From JBEAUL01 sp041161475 (lineage in GTDB: Bacteria; Pseudomonadota; Gammaproteobacteria; UBA6186; Azoamicaceae), in assembly GCA_041161475.1 (NCBI GenBank), contig JBEAUL010000097.1, positions 1 to 31,170 of the forward strand: a stretch of 31,170 nt of DNA, in the 5' to 3' direction. The notes under the pieces were generated by a model. That model was not told the DNA's origin. It ran no database searches and saw only the letters and a program-made list of their open reading frames with translations. Below, piece after piece: positions 8,855 through 16,373 of this stretch. The position numbers were made by a program, and so were the translations under genes. Numbering within the stretch: the first letter of the stretch is position 1; every line of letters starts with the position of its first letter.

Positions 8855-9769
8855 GTGATAAAACAACGCACTTTACGCAATGAAATAGGTGCGGTTGGTG
8901 TAGGTGTCCATGCGGGTAAACCCGTTAAGGTGCAATTAAAACCAGCTGACATCAATACCGGTATCGTATTTAGAAGAGTCGATGTGAATCCCCATGTAGA
9001 TATTCCTGCTCGGGCAGATTATGTGGGGGATACGCGGATGTCGACTACCTTGCAAGTCGGTCATTTGAAAATTTCAACGGTTGAGCATTTACTGTCAGCG
9101 ATTGCAGGGTTAGGCATTGACAACTTGATCGTGGAACTGGATTCGGCTGAAGTACCCATTATGGATGGCAGTGCTGCACCTTTTGTGTTTTTACTACAGT
9201 CTGCAGGCATTGTTGAGCAAGCTGCAGCAAAACGCTTTATGCGCATAAAAAAACAAGTCAAAATCGAAGACAAAGACAGCTGGGCATTATTGGAGCCCTT
9301 TAATGGATTTAAAGCTTCTTTTACTTTGGATTATGATCACCCTGTCGTAAAAGAGGGGGTAAGGACAGTGAGTCTTGATTTTTCCAAATCCTCCTATGTA
9401 AAAGAAGTCTCTCGGGCGAGAACCTTTGGCTTTTTGGCAGATTACGAGTGGCTGAGAGCAAATAATCTGGGATTGGGTGCCAGCCTAGAGAATACCGTTG
9501 TATTAGACGATAACGGTATTTTAAATCAGGAAGGTTTGCGCACACAGGATGAATTGGTGAAACACAAAATTTTGGATGCCGTGGGAGACCTGTATTTAGC
9601 TGGTATGAGCATCATCGGTTCTTTTAGGGGATTTAAATCCGGTCATCGCTTAAATAATCAACTGTTGCGCGCAGTGATTAACCAAAAAGATGCTTGGGAG
9701 ATTGTAGAATTTACCTCTCTTGAGGATGCCCCAATTGCGTATCTGCCTTCTGCTGAAACAGCGGCATAG
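8855..9769 (+). CDS. lpxC: LpxC, UDP-3-O-acyl-N-acetylglucosamine deacetylase
   Basis: LpxC is the zinc deacetylase that commits UDP-3-acyl-GlcNAc to lipid A synthesis in the cytosol. The start is a GTG, with AAGG at about 8843-8846 as SD; the encoded N-terminus IKQRTL matches the family. Zinc ligands are His78 (STVEHLLSA), His237 and Asp241 (HKILDAVGDL); catalytic residues Glu77 and His264 (GHRLNNQ) are present. Length is 304 residues, as expected. The gap after ftsZ is 49 bases and could hold a separate promoter, but I see no convincing one. The last 59 bases overlap, in antisense, the 3' end of the DciA-type gene on the other strand. Confidence 0.98.
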   Translation: MIKQRTLRNEIGAVGVGVHAGKPVKVQLKPADINTGIVFRRVDVNPHVDIPARADYVGDTRMSTTLQVGHLKISTVEHLLSAIAGLGIDNLIVELDSAEVPIMDGSAAPFVFLLQSAGIVEQAAAKRFMRIKKQVKIEDKDSWALLEPFNGFKASFTLDYDHPVVKEGVRTVSLDFSKSSYVKEVSRARTFGFLADYEWLRANNLGLGASLENTVVLDDNGILNQEGLRTQDELVKHKILDAVGDLYLAGMSIIGSFRGFKSGHRLNNQLLRAVINQKDAWEIVEFTSLEDAPIAYLPSAETAA

Positions 9770-10340
9770 CAGTCGCTGTACGCGCATGTGTCGTTTGTTT
9801 CGCATAGGGTGAATAATAAGGCGCATGCGCTGGCGCATGGTGCGTGTATTGTGCGCTGTGTTGGGTCTGTTGGCTGCGCTGTCGTTGTGTGGCACCTTCG
9901 GCCAATTTGAGCAACGCTGCCTTAAGCCGAGGGCAATCCACATACGCTAGCATCGTCTGTATATACGCTACACTGTCTTCTGACAAGGGCACGGGAGGCG
10001 GGAAGCAGTTGTTTTTTTCTATGGTGTGTCGCACATCTGGCGTCACAATAATCTGAATTGCGGTTAAATGACGAAAAATTGTCGTTTGTTTTAATCGTTT
10101 TCCTAAGTCCATGTGGTAAAATCGAATGTGGTGTTTCCACGCGGGTGAGGTGGTACTGATGGTGAGTACGCCTTTTTCCCAGTTAGCCACTTGGCAGTGT
10201 TTGGCTGCCAGTGGGGACAAGTAACCATGTAATACCTCATTTAAGGTATTTAAATTACTTGCTTTGTCAACAAGGCGACGAAGGCTGGGTGTTTTGGATA
10301 AAACCGTTATTAGGGTATAGTGTCTATCACGTTTAACCAT
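9711..10340 (-). CDS. dciA: DciA-type (DUF721) replicative helicase loader
   Basis: DciA helps load the DnaB helicase in most bacteria that lack DnaC. The protein (209 residues from ATG 10340; a TTG 27 bases upstream is possible) has an N-terminal domain of ~110 residues with the DUF721 pattern: L..VLHGYLSPLAAKHCQVANWEKG..LTISTTSPAW, then LRF-like HHIRFYHMDLGKRL, then IIVTPD. A polar tail rich in Gln, His, Thr and Tyr follows (roughly residues 135-209), fitting the known disordered C-terminus of DciA. Position between lpxC and secA is the usual site of this gene in gammaproteobacteria. Here it runs against lpxC, overlaps it by 59 bases, and diverges from secA with only 35 bases between start codons. 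Confidence 0.85.
   Translation of the reverse strand: MVKRDRHYTLITVLSKTPSLRRLVDKASNLNTLNEVLHGYLSPLAAKHCQVANWEKGVLTISTTSPAWKHHIRFYHMDLGKRLKQTTIFRHLTAIQIIVTPDVRHTIEKNNCFPPPVPLSEDSVAYIQTMLAYVDCPRLKAALLKLAEGATQRQRSQQTQHSAQYTHHAPAHAPYYSPYAKQTTHARTATAMPLFQQKADTQLGHPQER
10294..10321 (+). promoter_or_regulatory. candidate sigma70 promoter for secA inside dciA
   Basis: TTGGAT (10294-10299), a 16-base spacer and TATAGT (10316-10321) lie 55-82 bases upstream of secA. The -10 matches five of six consensus positions, the -35 only three. Because only 35 bases separate the two divergent start codons, a secA promoter must lie within dciA. This is the best candidate I see, but it is unproven. Confidence 0.35.
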
Positions 10341-10375
10341 AAAACCAATTGTAAGGGAAGTGGGCAAAAATTACT

Positions 10376-13084
10376 ATGTTAATGACAAAAATCGCACAGA
10401 AAGTATTTGGTAGCCGTAACAGTCGTTTGTTAAAGCATTTTAGAAAATGGGTCATGGAAATCAATGCCTGGGAACCCAGTATGCAAACCTTGTCTGACGA
10501 GGCGCTTAAAAACAAAACCACTGAATTTAAACAAAGACTTGTCGATGGCACAACCTTGGATGCGATATTGCCAGAAGCATTTGCCGTGGTAAGAGAAACG
10601 GCTCGACGGGTGCTTGGGATGCGGCATTTCGATGTGCAGCTGATTGGTGGCATGGTCTTACATCAGGGAAAAATTGCTGAAATGCGTACTGGGGAAGGAA
10701 AAACCTTGATGTCAACCCTGGCCGCCTATCTGAATGCTTTAAGTGGCAAGCCGGTTCATCTGGTTACCATTAACGATTATCTGGCACAGCGGGATGCTGA
10801 GTGGATGGGGCCGATTTATGACTTTTTGGGGTTACGGGTAGGTGTTATTGCCAATGGAATGGATCTGAAAGACAAACAGCAAGCATACTTGGCGGATATT
10901 ACCTACGGTACAAATAATGAGTTTGGTTTTGATTATTTACGCGATAACATGGCTTTTTCCCCCACAGAGCGTATGCAACGTGGATTGGGCTTTGCGATTG
11001 TTGATGAAGTGGACTCCATTTTAATCGATGAGGCGCGCACACCACTGATTATTTCTGGAGCGGCTCAAGAAAGTTCTGCCTTGTATATCAAATTAAACGA
11101 CCTGATCCCTCGCTTAAAAAAACAAGTAGAGAAAGAGGGGCCTGGTGATTATGCCGTAGACGCGAAAGCGAAACAGGCTTTTTTAACAGAAGCAGGACAT
11201 CAAAAAGTAGAAGGCTTATTGGTTGAAGCCGGCTTATTGGAACCCGGTGAAAGCCTTTATGATGCCAATAATATTATGTTAATGCACCATTTATACGCGG
11301 GATTAAAAGCCCATGCCCTGTTTAAGCGTGATGTAGATTACATTGTGTCTCAAGGGCAAATCGTGATTGTTGATGAGCATACGGGTAGAACCATGCAAGG
11401 CAGACGTTGGTCAGATGGATTGCATCAAGCCGTAGAAGCCAAAGAAAAAGTGGAGATTCAGAGTGAAAATCAAACACTGGCTTCGATAACGTTTCAAAAT
11501 TATTTTAGACTCTACGATAAATTGTCTGGTATGACAGGAACAGCGGACACTGAAGCCTACGAATTACATCAAATTTATGGTTTAGAGGTCGTGGTTATTC
11601 CAACTAACCAACCAGGACGCAGAGCAGACTTAGGAGACTTAATTTATTTAACACAGGCCGATAAATTCAAAGCCATTATTGAAGACATTAGGGCCTGTGT
11701 TGCCAGAAAACAACCTGTCTTGGTAGGAACCATTTCTATTGAAACATCGGAGTATTTATCCGGATTATTAGATAAAGAACATATTCCTCACAAAGTCTTA
11801 AATGCAAAACAGCACGAACAAGAAGCAGAAATTATTGCAGAGGCAGGTCGACCCGCTGCGGTTACCATCGCAACGAATATGGCTGGACGTGGGACAGATA
11901 TTGTGTTGGGCGGCAGCAAAACCGAAGAAACCAACCTAGATGAATGGAAGGCCCGTCATGAACAAGTGGTCGCTGCGGGTGGATTACATGTGATTGGTAC
12001 CGAAAGACATGAGTCACGTCGTATTGATAACCAATTGCGGGGCCGGTCGGGACGACAGGGCGATCCAGGTTCCACGCGCTTTTATTTATCGATTGACGAT
12101 CACCTGATGCGTATCTTTATTTCGGATAGAATTTCGGGTCTCTTGTCTCGATTGGGTATGGAAAGTGGCGAAGCGATTACGCATCCCTGGGTGACACGTG
12201 CAGTGGAGAATGCCCAACGTAAGGTAGAAGGTTATAACTTTGATATTAGAAAACAGTTGCTTGAATATGACGATGTGGCCAATGAGCAACGTCAGCTGAT
12301 TTATCAGCAACGTAACGATATCATGGATGTTGAGCAAATTTCATCGGCCATTGCCGCCATGCGTGCGGATGTTGTGCAAGCACTGTTAAATGAACATATT
12401 CCGCCCAATAGCTTTGAAGAGCAGTGGAATATTGAAGCCCTAGAAAATACCTTGGCACAGGAATATCACATGACTTTGCCAATTAAAGCCTGGATTGAAG
12501 ATGCAACCGAATTGGATGCAAGCCATCTACAGGAAAAAATACGCCAAGCACTTGAGGCAGGGTACCAAGCAAAAGTCGATGCAATCGGTGTCCCTACGCA
12601 ACAGTTTCTTGAAAAAACCATTATGTTAAATGTTTTAGACAGCCATTGGAAAGAACATTTGGCCACCATGGATTATATGCGACAAAGTATTCATTTACGT
12701 GGCTATGCGCAGAAAGATCCAAAACAAGAATACAAACGAGAAGCCTTCCACCTGTTTTCAGCCATGCTAGAGGCCATTAAACAAGAAGTCGTAACTTTGT
12801 TATTCCGCGTGGATATTAAACCAGAAGCTGACATGGCAGCCATTGAACAACAGCATCAAATACCTCAAAATTTGGCCTTTAATCATCCTGCGGCGACAAA
12901 TTTGTTGTCAGATGAATCGAGTACAAACAGTATTGGGGATATGGCCGGTAAAGGCATGCTTCAACCGAAAAATATCCAAATATCTGCCCCGGGGCCCTTG
13001 GATTTGCCAAAAGTAGGCAGAAATGAGCCTTGCCCCTGTCAATCAGGAAAAAAATACAAGTACTGTCACGGTAAACTGGTTTAA
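10376..13084 (+). CDS. secA: SecA, preprotein translocase ATPase
   Basis: SecA drives unfolded secretory proteins through SecYEG with ATP. The 902-residue protein starts like E. coli SecA (KVFGSRNSR). It has Walker A MRTGEGKT at 103-110, the DEVDSILIDEART box near residues 207-219, MAGRGTDI and QLRGRSGRQGDPG in the second ATPase half, and the zinc-binding C-terminus PCPCQSGKKYKYCHG with Cys886, Cys888, Cys897 and His898, which docks SecB and phospholipid. Start ATG 10376 is chosen over 10382 for spacing to the purine-rich GGGAAGTGGG at 10354-10363. A SecM-like regulator is not visible upstream. A rho-independent terminator follows, so this is probably a single-gene unit. Confidence 0.99.
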   Translation: MLMTKIAQKVFGSRNSRLLKHFRKWVMEINAWEPSMQTLSDEALKNKTTEFKQRLVDGTTLDAILPEAFAVVRETARRVLGMRHFDVQLIGGMVLHQGKIAEMRTGEGKTLMSTLAAYLNALSGKPVHLVTINDYLAQRDAEWMGPIYDFLGLRVGVIANGMDLKDKQQAYLADITYGTNNEFGFDYLRDNMAFSPTERMQRGLGFAIVDEVDSILIDEARTPLIISGAAQESSALYIKLNDLIPRLKKQVEKEGPGDYAVDAKAKQAFLTEAGHQKVEGLLVEAGLLEPGESLYDANNIMLMHHLYAGLKAHALFKRDVDYIVSQGQIVIVDEHTGRTMQGRRWSDGLHQAVEAKEKVEIQSENQTLASITFQNYFRLYDKLSGMTGTADTEAYELHQIYGLEVVVIPTNQPGRRADLGDLIYLTQADKFKAIIEDIRACVARKQPVLVGTISIETSEYLSGLLDKEHIPHKVLNAKQHEQEAEIIAEAGRPAAVTIATNMAGRGTDIVLGGSKTEETNLDEWKARHEQVVAAGGLHVIGTERHESRRIDNQLRGRSGRQGDPGSTRFYLSIDDHLMRIFISDRISGLLSRLGMESGEAITHPWVTRAVENAQRKVEGYNFDIRKQLLEYDDVANEQRQLIYQQRNDIMDVEQISSAIAAMRADVVQALLNEHIPPNSFEEQWNIEALENTLAQEYHMTLPIKAWIEDATELDASHLQEKIRQALEAGYQAKVDAIGVPTQQFLEKTIMLNVLDSHWKEHLATMDYMRQSIHLRGYAQKDPKQEYKREAFHLFSAMLEAIKQEVVTLLFRVDIKPEADMAAIEQQHQIPQNLAFNHPAATNLLSDESSTNSIGDMAGKGMLQPKNIQISAPGPLDLPKVGRNEPCPCQSGKKYKYCHGKLV

Positions 13085-13113
13085 AGATTTTTTTCGATCC
13101 CTAATAGCGCATA

Positions 13114-13149
13114 AAAAGCGAGCAAGTGCATACTTGTTCGCTTTTTTTT
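13114..13149 (+). terminator. rho-independent terminator after secA
   Basis: An 11-base stem AGCGAGCAAGT (13117-13127) and ACTTGTTCGCT (13132-13142), with a GCAT loop and one G-U pair, is extended by A-T pairs and followed by an unbroken T-run to 13149. It begins 33 bases after the secA stop. This separates secA from the unknown gene at 13238. Confidence 0.9.
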
Positions 13150-13195
13150 ACCCAAGATTGCATATACAAAAAAGGAACTTTTTAGAAAATCTTTC

Positions 13196-13229
13196 CTCCA
13201 ACAGCCAAAACACACACCATTTGTTGGAG
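13196..13229 (+). promoter_or_regulatory. hairpin that would mask the ribosome binding site of the unknown gene at 13238
   Basis: CTCCAACAG (13196-13204) can pair with TTGTTGGAG (13221-13229): eight Watson-Crick pairs and one G-U pair around a 16-base A/C-rich loop. The right arm contains the GGAG Shine-Dalgarno (13226-13229), eight bases before ATG 13238. In RNA form the CUCC arm acts as an anti-SD. Regulation of translation is inference; there is no T-run, so it is not a terminator. Confidence 0.5.
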
Positions 13230-13237
13230 ATACTTGT

Positions 13238-14458
13238 ATGGCCACGCAATTAAATAAACGCCCTGGTTACATGATCGATTACGATCGCTTTAACCAGCAG
13301 ACGTTTTCGGCAAGTGGTCAGGCTTTATTGAAAAAAGATCCTTTGACTAAGGTGGATAAAGCTGCATTTTGTTTTACGGTGATGGAGACTTTCGATCTAA
13401 GGAAAGCGACGCCTGATCAGTTTCAAGATTTCCTGTTGGCAGTAAAGTTTATGATTGATACGCAGTTTGGAGATCGTGCTGGACAAGTGTTTGGTGATTG
13501 CCTTCCTGGTAAAGATGCGGCTCCAATGTATCATGAATCTGTAGATTTAAGCAAGCCAGGTAATTTCACAGGAAGAACTCAATCAATTCCAGTGGCTTTA
13601 AGTACAGTGAATGATGTAAAACAAGAAATACTATCAGATCTTCAATTTGTCTCTACAGTTGTACTATGTGGTGGATTAAAAGAAGATTTGAGTAACAAGC
13701 CCAGGGAACAGAAAGATTCTAATAGGGAACAAGATTTGATTTATATTACCGATAAATACGCGGAAAATTTAAGAAATAATGGTACTTACGAGAGCGATCC
13801 GTTGATTTTATTTATTCATTTTGTGGGTCAGTTGGCGTCTCTGGAGGCAAGTATAGCTATTAACAAAGATCAGAGGAAACGGTTGAGTGAAGAACTTATT
13901 GGAAATGATTATGAAGCGCAAGTTAAGGACTTAAACAGTATGTTTGATGGTTTTGTAAAGTCTTTTGGTGAGGAAAAAGAAAAAATTAGAACAGAAATGG
14001 TAAAAATATTTAGTGATCAATCAGAGATTAAAAATTCAGTAAAACCTACCGTTTTCATCAGAGTATTGGACTGGGTCTTAGAAAGAATAGAAGGAATAAA
14101 GTTCTTGGAAGGCATGGCAAAGTGGCGACTTTCTTGGAAAATACAAGCCATGGAGTCGAATATTCGCCAATTTTTGACTACGGAAACGAGTGCTGTTGCA
14201 ATTAGCGCTCAACCGGATGGTAGCAAGGGACCGGAGAACGATGAAGAAAAAATACGAAATGATAATATGGATAGTGCTCGAAATCAAACAGATATCCATA
14301 TACTAACGTTTTCGCCACAGTTTAAAGAAAGTCTGTCTGAAGAAGCTCAGAAGCGACAGCTTAAAGAAAATCGACAGCTTAAAGAAAATCACGAAAAAGT
14401 GATGAAAGAACTTATTAAAATTAAAGAAAAAAATAAAAAGCCAGCCAGTGAGCCCTAG
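13238..14458 (+). CDS. unknown 406-residue charged, mostly helical protein; possible secreted effector
   Basis: I do not recognise a family. The start is supported by GGAGA at 13226-13230. The N-terminal half (about 1-150) looks globular, with FCFTVMETFDL, FLLAVKFMIDTQFGDRAGQVFGDCLPG and VVLCGGLKEDL. There is no signal peptide or membrane segment. From about residue 200 it is helical and charged (FVKSFGEEKEKIRTEM), with a disordered stretch near 320-350. The last ~45 residues are a Lys/Glu-rich probable coiled coil with an exact tandem repeat (RQLKEN twice). Codon use appears more A-ending than in secA or lepA. A Glu-rich C-terminus is a weak hallmark of Dot/Icm (type IVB) substrates; that suggestion rests on style alone. 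It lies alone between the secA terminator and another unknown gene. Confidence 0.8.
   Translation: MATQLNKRPGYMIDYDRFNQQTFSASGQALLKKDPLTKVDKAAFCFTVMETFDLRKATPDQFQDFLLAVKFMIDTQFGDRAGQVFGDCLPGKDAAPMYHESVDLSKPGNFTGRTQSIPVALSTVNDVKQEILSDLQFVSTVVLCGGLKEDLSNKPREQKDSNREQDLIYITDKYAENLRNNGTYESDPLILFIHFVGQLASLEASIAINKDQRKRLSEELIGNDYEAQVKDLNSMFDGFVKSFGEEKEKIRTEMVKIFSDQSEIKNSVKPTVFIRVLDWVLERIEGIKFLEGMAKWRLSWKIQAMESNIRQFLTTETSAVAISAQPDGSKGPENDEEKIRNDNMDSARNQTDIHILTFSPQFKESLSEEAQKRQLKENRQLKENHEKVMKELIKIKEKNKKPASEP
14354..14389 (+). repeat. perfect 18-base tandem duplication in coding sequence
   Basis: The 18-base unit at 14354-14371 (beginning CGACAGCTTAAAG) is repeated exactly at 14372-14389, in frame, giving the hexapeptide RQLKEN twice in the C-terminal coiled coil of the unknown protein. 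With no silent differences the duplication is probably recent. Confidence 0.9.
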
Positions 14459-14530
14459 GATGTTAGCAGATCGAAACCCGAGAAAACATAGAAATTATGA
14501 CCTACTTTCAATAGTGCTTTTGATTTTTTC

Positions 14531-14558
14531 TTAACTATTGTCGATTTTTGTCGATAAT
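14531..14558 (+). promoter_or_regulatory. candidate promoter with direct repeat in its spacer
   Basis: TTAACT (14531-14536), a 16-base spacer and GATAAT (14553-14558) match the sigma70 consensus at four and five of six positions. The octamer TTGTCGAT occurs at 14538-14545 and 14548-14555, ten bases apart (one helical turn), filling the spacer and touching the -10. A transcription start near 14565 would give a short leader to the gene at 14597. Confidence 0.4.
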
Positions 14559-14596
14559 CTAGTCAGTGATAATTTTTTTATGTGAGTATTCAGATC

Positions 14597-15184
14597 ATGA
14601 CAGATAACAATTCAGAAGACCAAGAGAAACATTTTTCCACAGAAGATGAAAAATCTTTTTTTGATGCACTGGAAAAGGGCGATTTGACTGCTTTAGAAAA
14701 AAAGTTTGAAACAGCAGTCACTAATGCTGAAAATAAAATAGAAGCATTTATAGGCTCAATAGCGACATTAACAGCGTCTGAAGACGTTAAATCACAGGTT
14801 GAAGGGGCGAGATCTGCCATGAAATCAGAATTTACTAAGATTAAAACCTGGTTTACAGCTAAAATGGCTGAATTAAAAGGACAGCCTGCGGATGACTTAC
14901 CCAGTAAATTGAAGGTATTTAAAGAGGAATGTTTGGTCCAATGGGCTGATTTGAAAAAATACATGATTCAAAAAACAAAGGGCATTAAGGCCCTGATGCC
15001 CGGGGCTAAAAAACCTGGGATTGATGCTGAAGCAGTCATATTAAAGACACAAACCACCATTAATGAAGTGGTTGTACCCACATTAAAAAATTTGTTTGCT
15101 ATTTCTAAGGCCGCTACCCTTGGTGCGATTAAAGGGGTCAAAGAAATGCAAAAAAATAAAGACGATTCAGACAAAAAGTCTTAA
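14597..15184 (+). CDS. unknown ~195-residue soluble helical, coiled-coil-rich protein
   Basis: I do not recognise a family. ATG 14597 gives 195 residues; a GTG at 14582 would add five, and neither has a clear SD. The protein starts acidic (DNNSEDQEKHFSTEDEKSF) and continues as long amphipathic helices with Ala/Lys/Glu content: LTALEKKFETAVTNAENKIE, then SEFTKIKTWFTAKMAELKG. The C-terminal helix is moderately hydrophobic (VVVPTLKNLFAISKAATLGAIKG) with a basic/acidic end. The composition is reminiscent of phasins or apolipoprotein-like surface-binding proteins, but no motif proves it. It has no signal peptide. It follows the other unknown gene by ~140 bases and seems to have its own promoter. 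Its TAA stop overlaps the argD stop on the other strand through TTAA (15181-15184). Confidence 0.75.
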   Translation: MTDNNSEDQEKHFSTEDEKSFFDALEKGDLTALEKKFETAVTNAENKIEAFIGSIATLTASEDVKSQVEGARSAMKSEFTKIKTWFTAKMAELKGQPADDLPSKLKVFKEECLVQWADLKKYMIQKTKGIKALMPGAKKPGIDAEAVILKTQTTINEVVVPTLKNLFAISKAATLGAIKGVKEMQKNKDDSDKKS

Positions 15185-16350
15185 AACTGTTTGACCAGTT
15201 CGATAATCGTTTGCGCAAGCCATTCTGTTTGTTCTCGGTTAATAATCAGGGGTGGTAGTAGTCGAATCACATTTTGATTGGCGACATTAAAAAGCACACC
15301 AGCTTTAAGCGCTTCCAATAAAATATCTCTACAAGGTCTATTAAGCTCAATCCCAAGCATCAAACCACGTCCACGGACATCAATAACTTGTGGCAGACCG
15401 CGCAGTGCAGTGTTAAACGTATCCAGTAAATATTTTCCCTGTATTGCTGCGTTTTCCCAGAGTTTTTCGGTTTCAATCACCTTGAGCGTTGCAATGGCAG
15501 TGGCACAAGCCAAGGGGTTGCCACCAAAAGTAGAGCCATGCGCGCCGGGAGAAAATCGAGCGGCAACAGCCTCACTCATGATGGTGGCACCAATGGGGAT
15601 CCCATTGGCCAAACTTTTTGCTAAGGTAACAATATCTGGTTTAATCTTCGATTGTTCGTAACAGAAAAAGGTGCCTGTACGTGCCATACCACTTTGAATC
15701 TCATCTGCTATCATCAGCCATTCATATTCATCGCATATGGCCCGCACACCACTTAAGTAGTTTGCATCCGGCACATGGATACCACTCTCTCCCTGTATGG
15801 GTTCTAACAATACGGCAACGATATCCGGATTTTTACGCGCTTGATTGCGTAAAGCATCCAAATCATTGAAGGGAATACGGACAAAACCGGGTAATAGCGG
15901 TTCAAATCCTGCACGATGTTTTGGATTGCTGTTAGCAGAAATACAGGCCATGGTTCTACCATGAAAGGCACCTTCAAATACCACTATTTTAGGTTCTGCG
16001 ATACCGCGTTCGTGTCCATAAAGGCGTGTGGCTTTTATAGACAGTTCAATGGCTTCTGCACCAGAATTAGAAAAAAATGTGGTGGATAGCCCAGATAAGC
16101 GTCTTAATTCTGTGGCGAGCAGGGTTTGCTGTTCTACTTCAAATAAATTAGAGGTATGAATCAGCTTGGCTGCCTGTGCTTGAATTACCGGTGTAATCGC
16201 GGGATGGTTATGTCCGAGACCAGTGACAGCAATGCCCGCGAGTGCGTCTAAGTAGCGTTTGTTGTGTGTGTCCCATACCCAGGCACCTTCGCCATGCGAC
16301 AGGGTGATGGGTAATCGTTGATAGACATTTAACAGTACAGGTGATGACAT
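15181..16350 (-). CDS. argD: ArgD, acetylornithine (and probably succinyl-DAP) aminotransferase
   Basis: This class III PLP aminotransferase makes N-acetylornithine from N-acetylglutamate semialdehyde in arginine synthesis and often also acts in the lysine/DAP pathway, which would fit a cell that needs DAP for its wall. Landmarks are LDALAGIAVTGLGHNHP, FFSNSGAEAIE (phosphate cup), GAFHGRT, LLEPIQGE, ADEIQSGMARTG and the PLP lysine in TLAKSLANG (about Lys245). Length is 389 residues from ATG 16350; a GTG at 16356 is possible but has worse spacing to GTGAG. It is downstream of sodB with 23 bases between and is probably co-transcribed with it. Other class III aminotransferases are close in sequence, so the exact substrate is inferred. 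No other arginine gene is nearby. Confidence 0.9.
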   Translation of the reverse strand: MSSPVLLNVYQRLPITLSHGEGAWVWDTHNKRYLDALAGIAVTGLGHNHPAITPVIQAQAAKLIHTSNLFEVEQQTLLATELRRLSGLSTTFFSNSGAEAIELSIKATRLYGHERGIAEPKIVVFEGAFHGRTMACISANSNPKHRAGFEPLLPGFVRIPFNDLDALRNQARKNPDIVAVLLEPIQGESGIHVPDANYLSGVRAICDEYEWLMIADEIQSGMARTGTFFCYEQSKIKPDIVTLAKSLANGIPIGATIMSEAVAARFSPGAHGSTFGGNPLACATAIATLKVIETEKLWENAAIQGKYLLDTFNTALRGLPQVIDVRGRGLMLGIELNRPCRDILLEALKAGVLFNVANQNVIRLLPPLIINREQTEWLAQTIIELVKQF

Positions 16351-16373
16351 ACGCACGGGCTCACTTATTTTAC

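Noticed and set aside
13150..13195. Possible promoter (TTGCAT plus a weak TTTAGA/TAGAAA -10) before the unknown gene at 13238
   Set aside because: Too few consensus matches to list as a feature, although some promoter must lie there because secA ends in a terminator.
14590..14964. 124-codon open frame on the minus strand opposite the unknown gene at 14597
   Set aside because: Serine-rich translation with no start context; antisense of a Lys/Glu/Asp-rich helical protein commonly gives such frames.
15185..15215. Short inverted repeats near the argD / unknown gene ends (AGAC/GTCT, AACTG/CAGTT)
   Set aside because: Stems of 4-5 bases without a T-run; too weak for a terminator.
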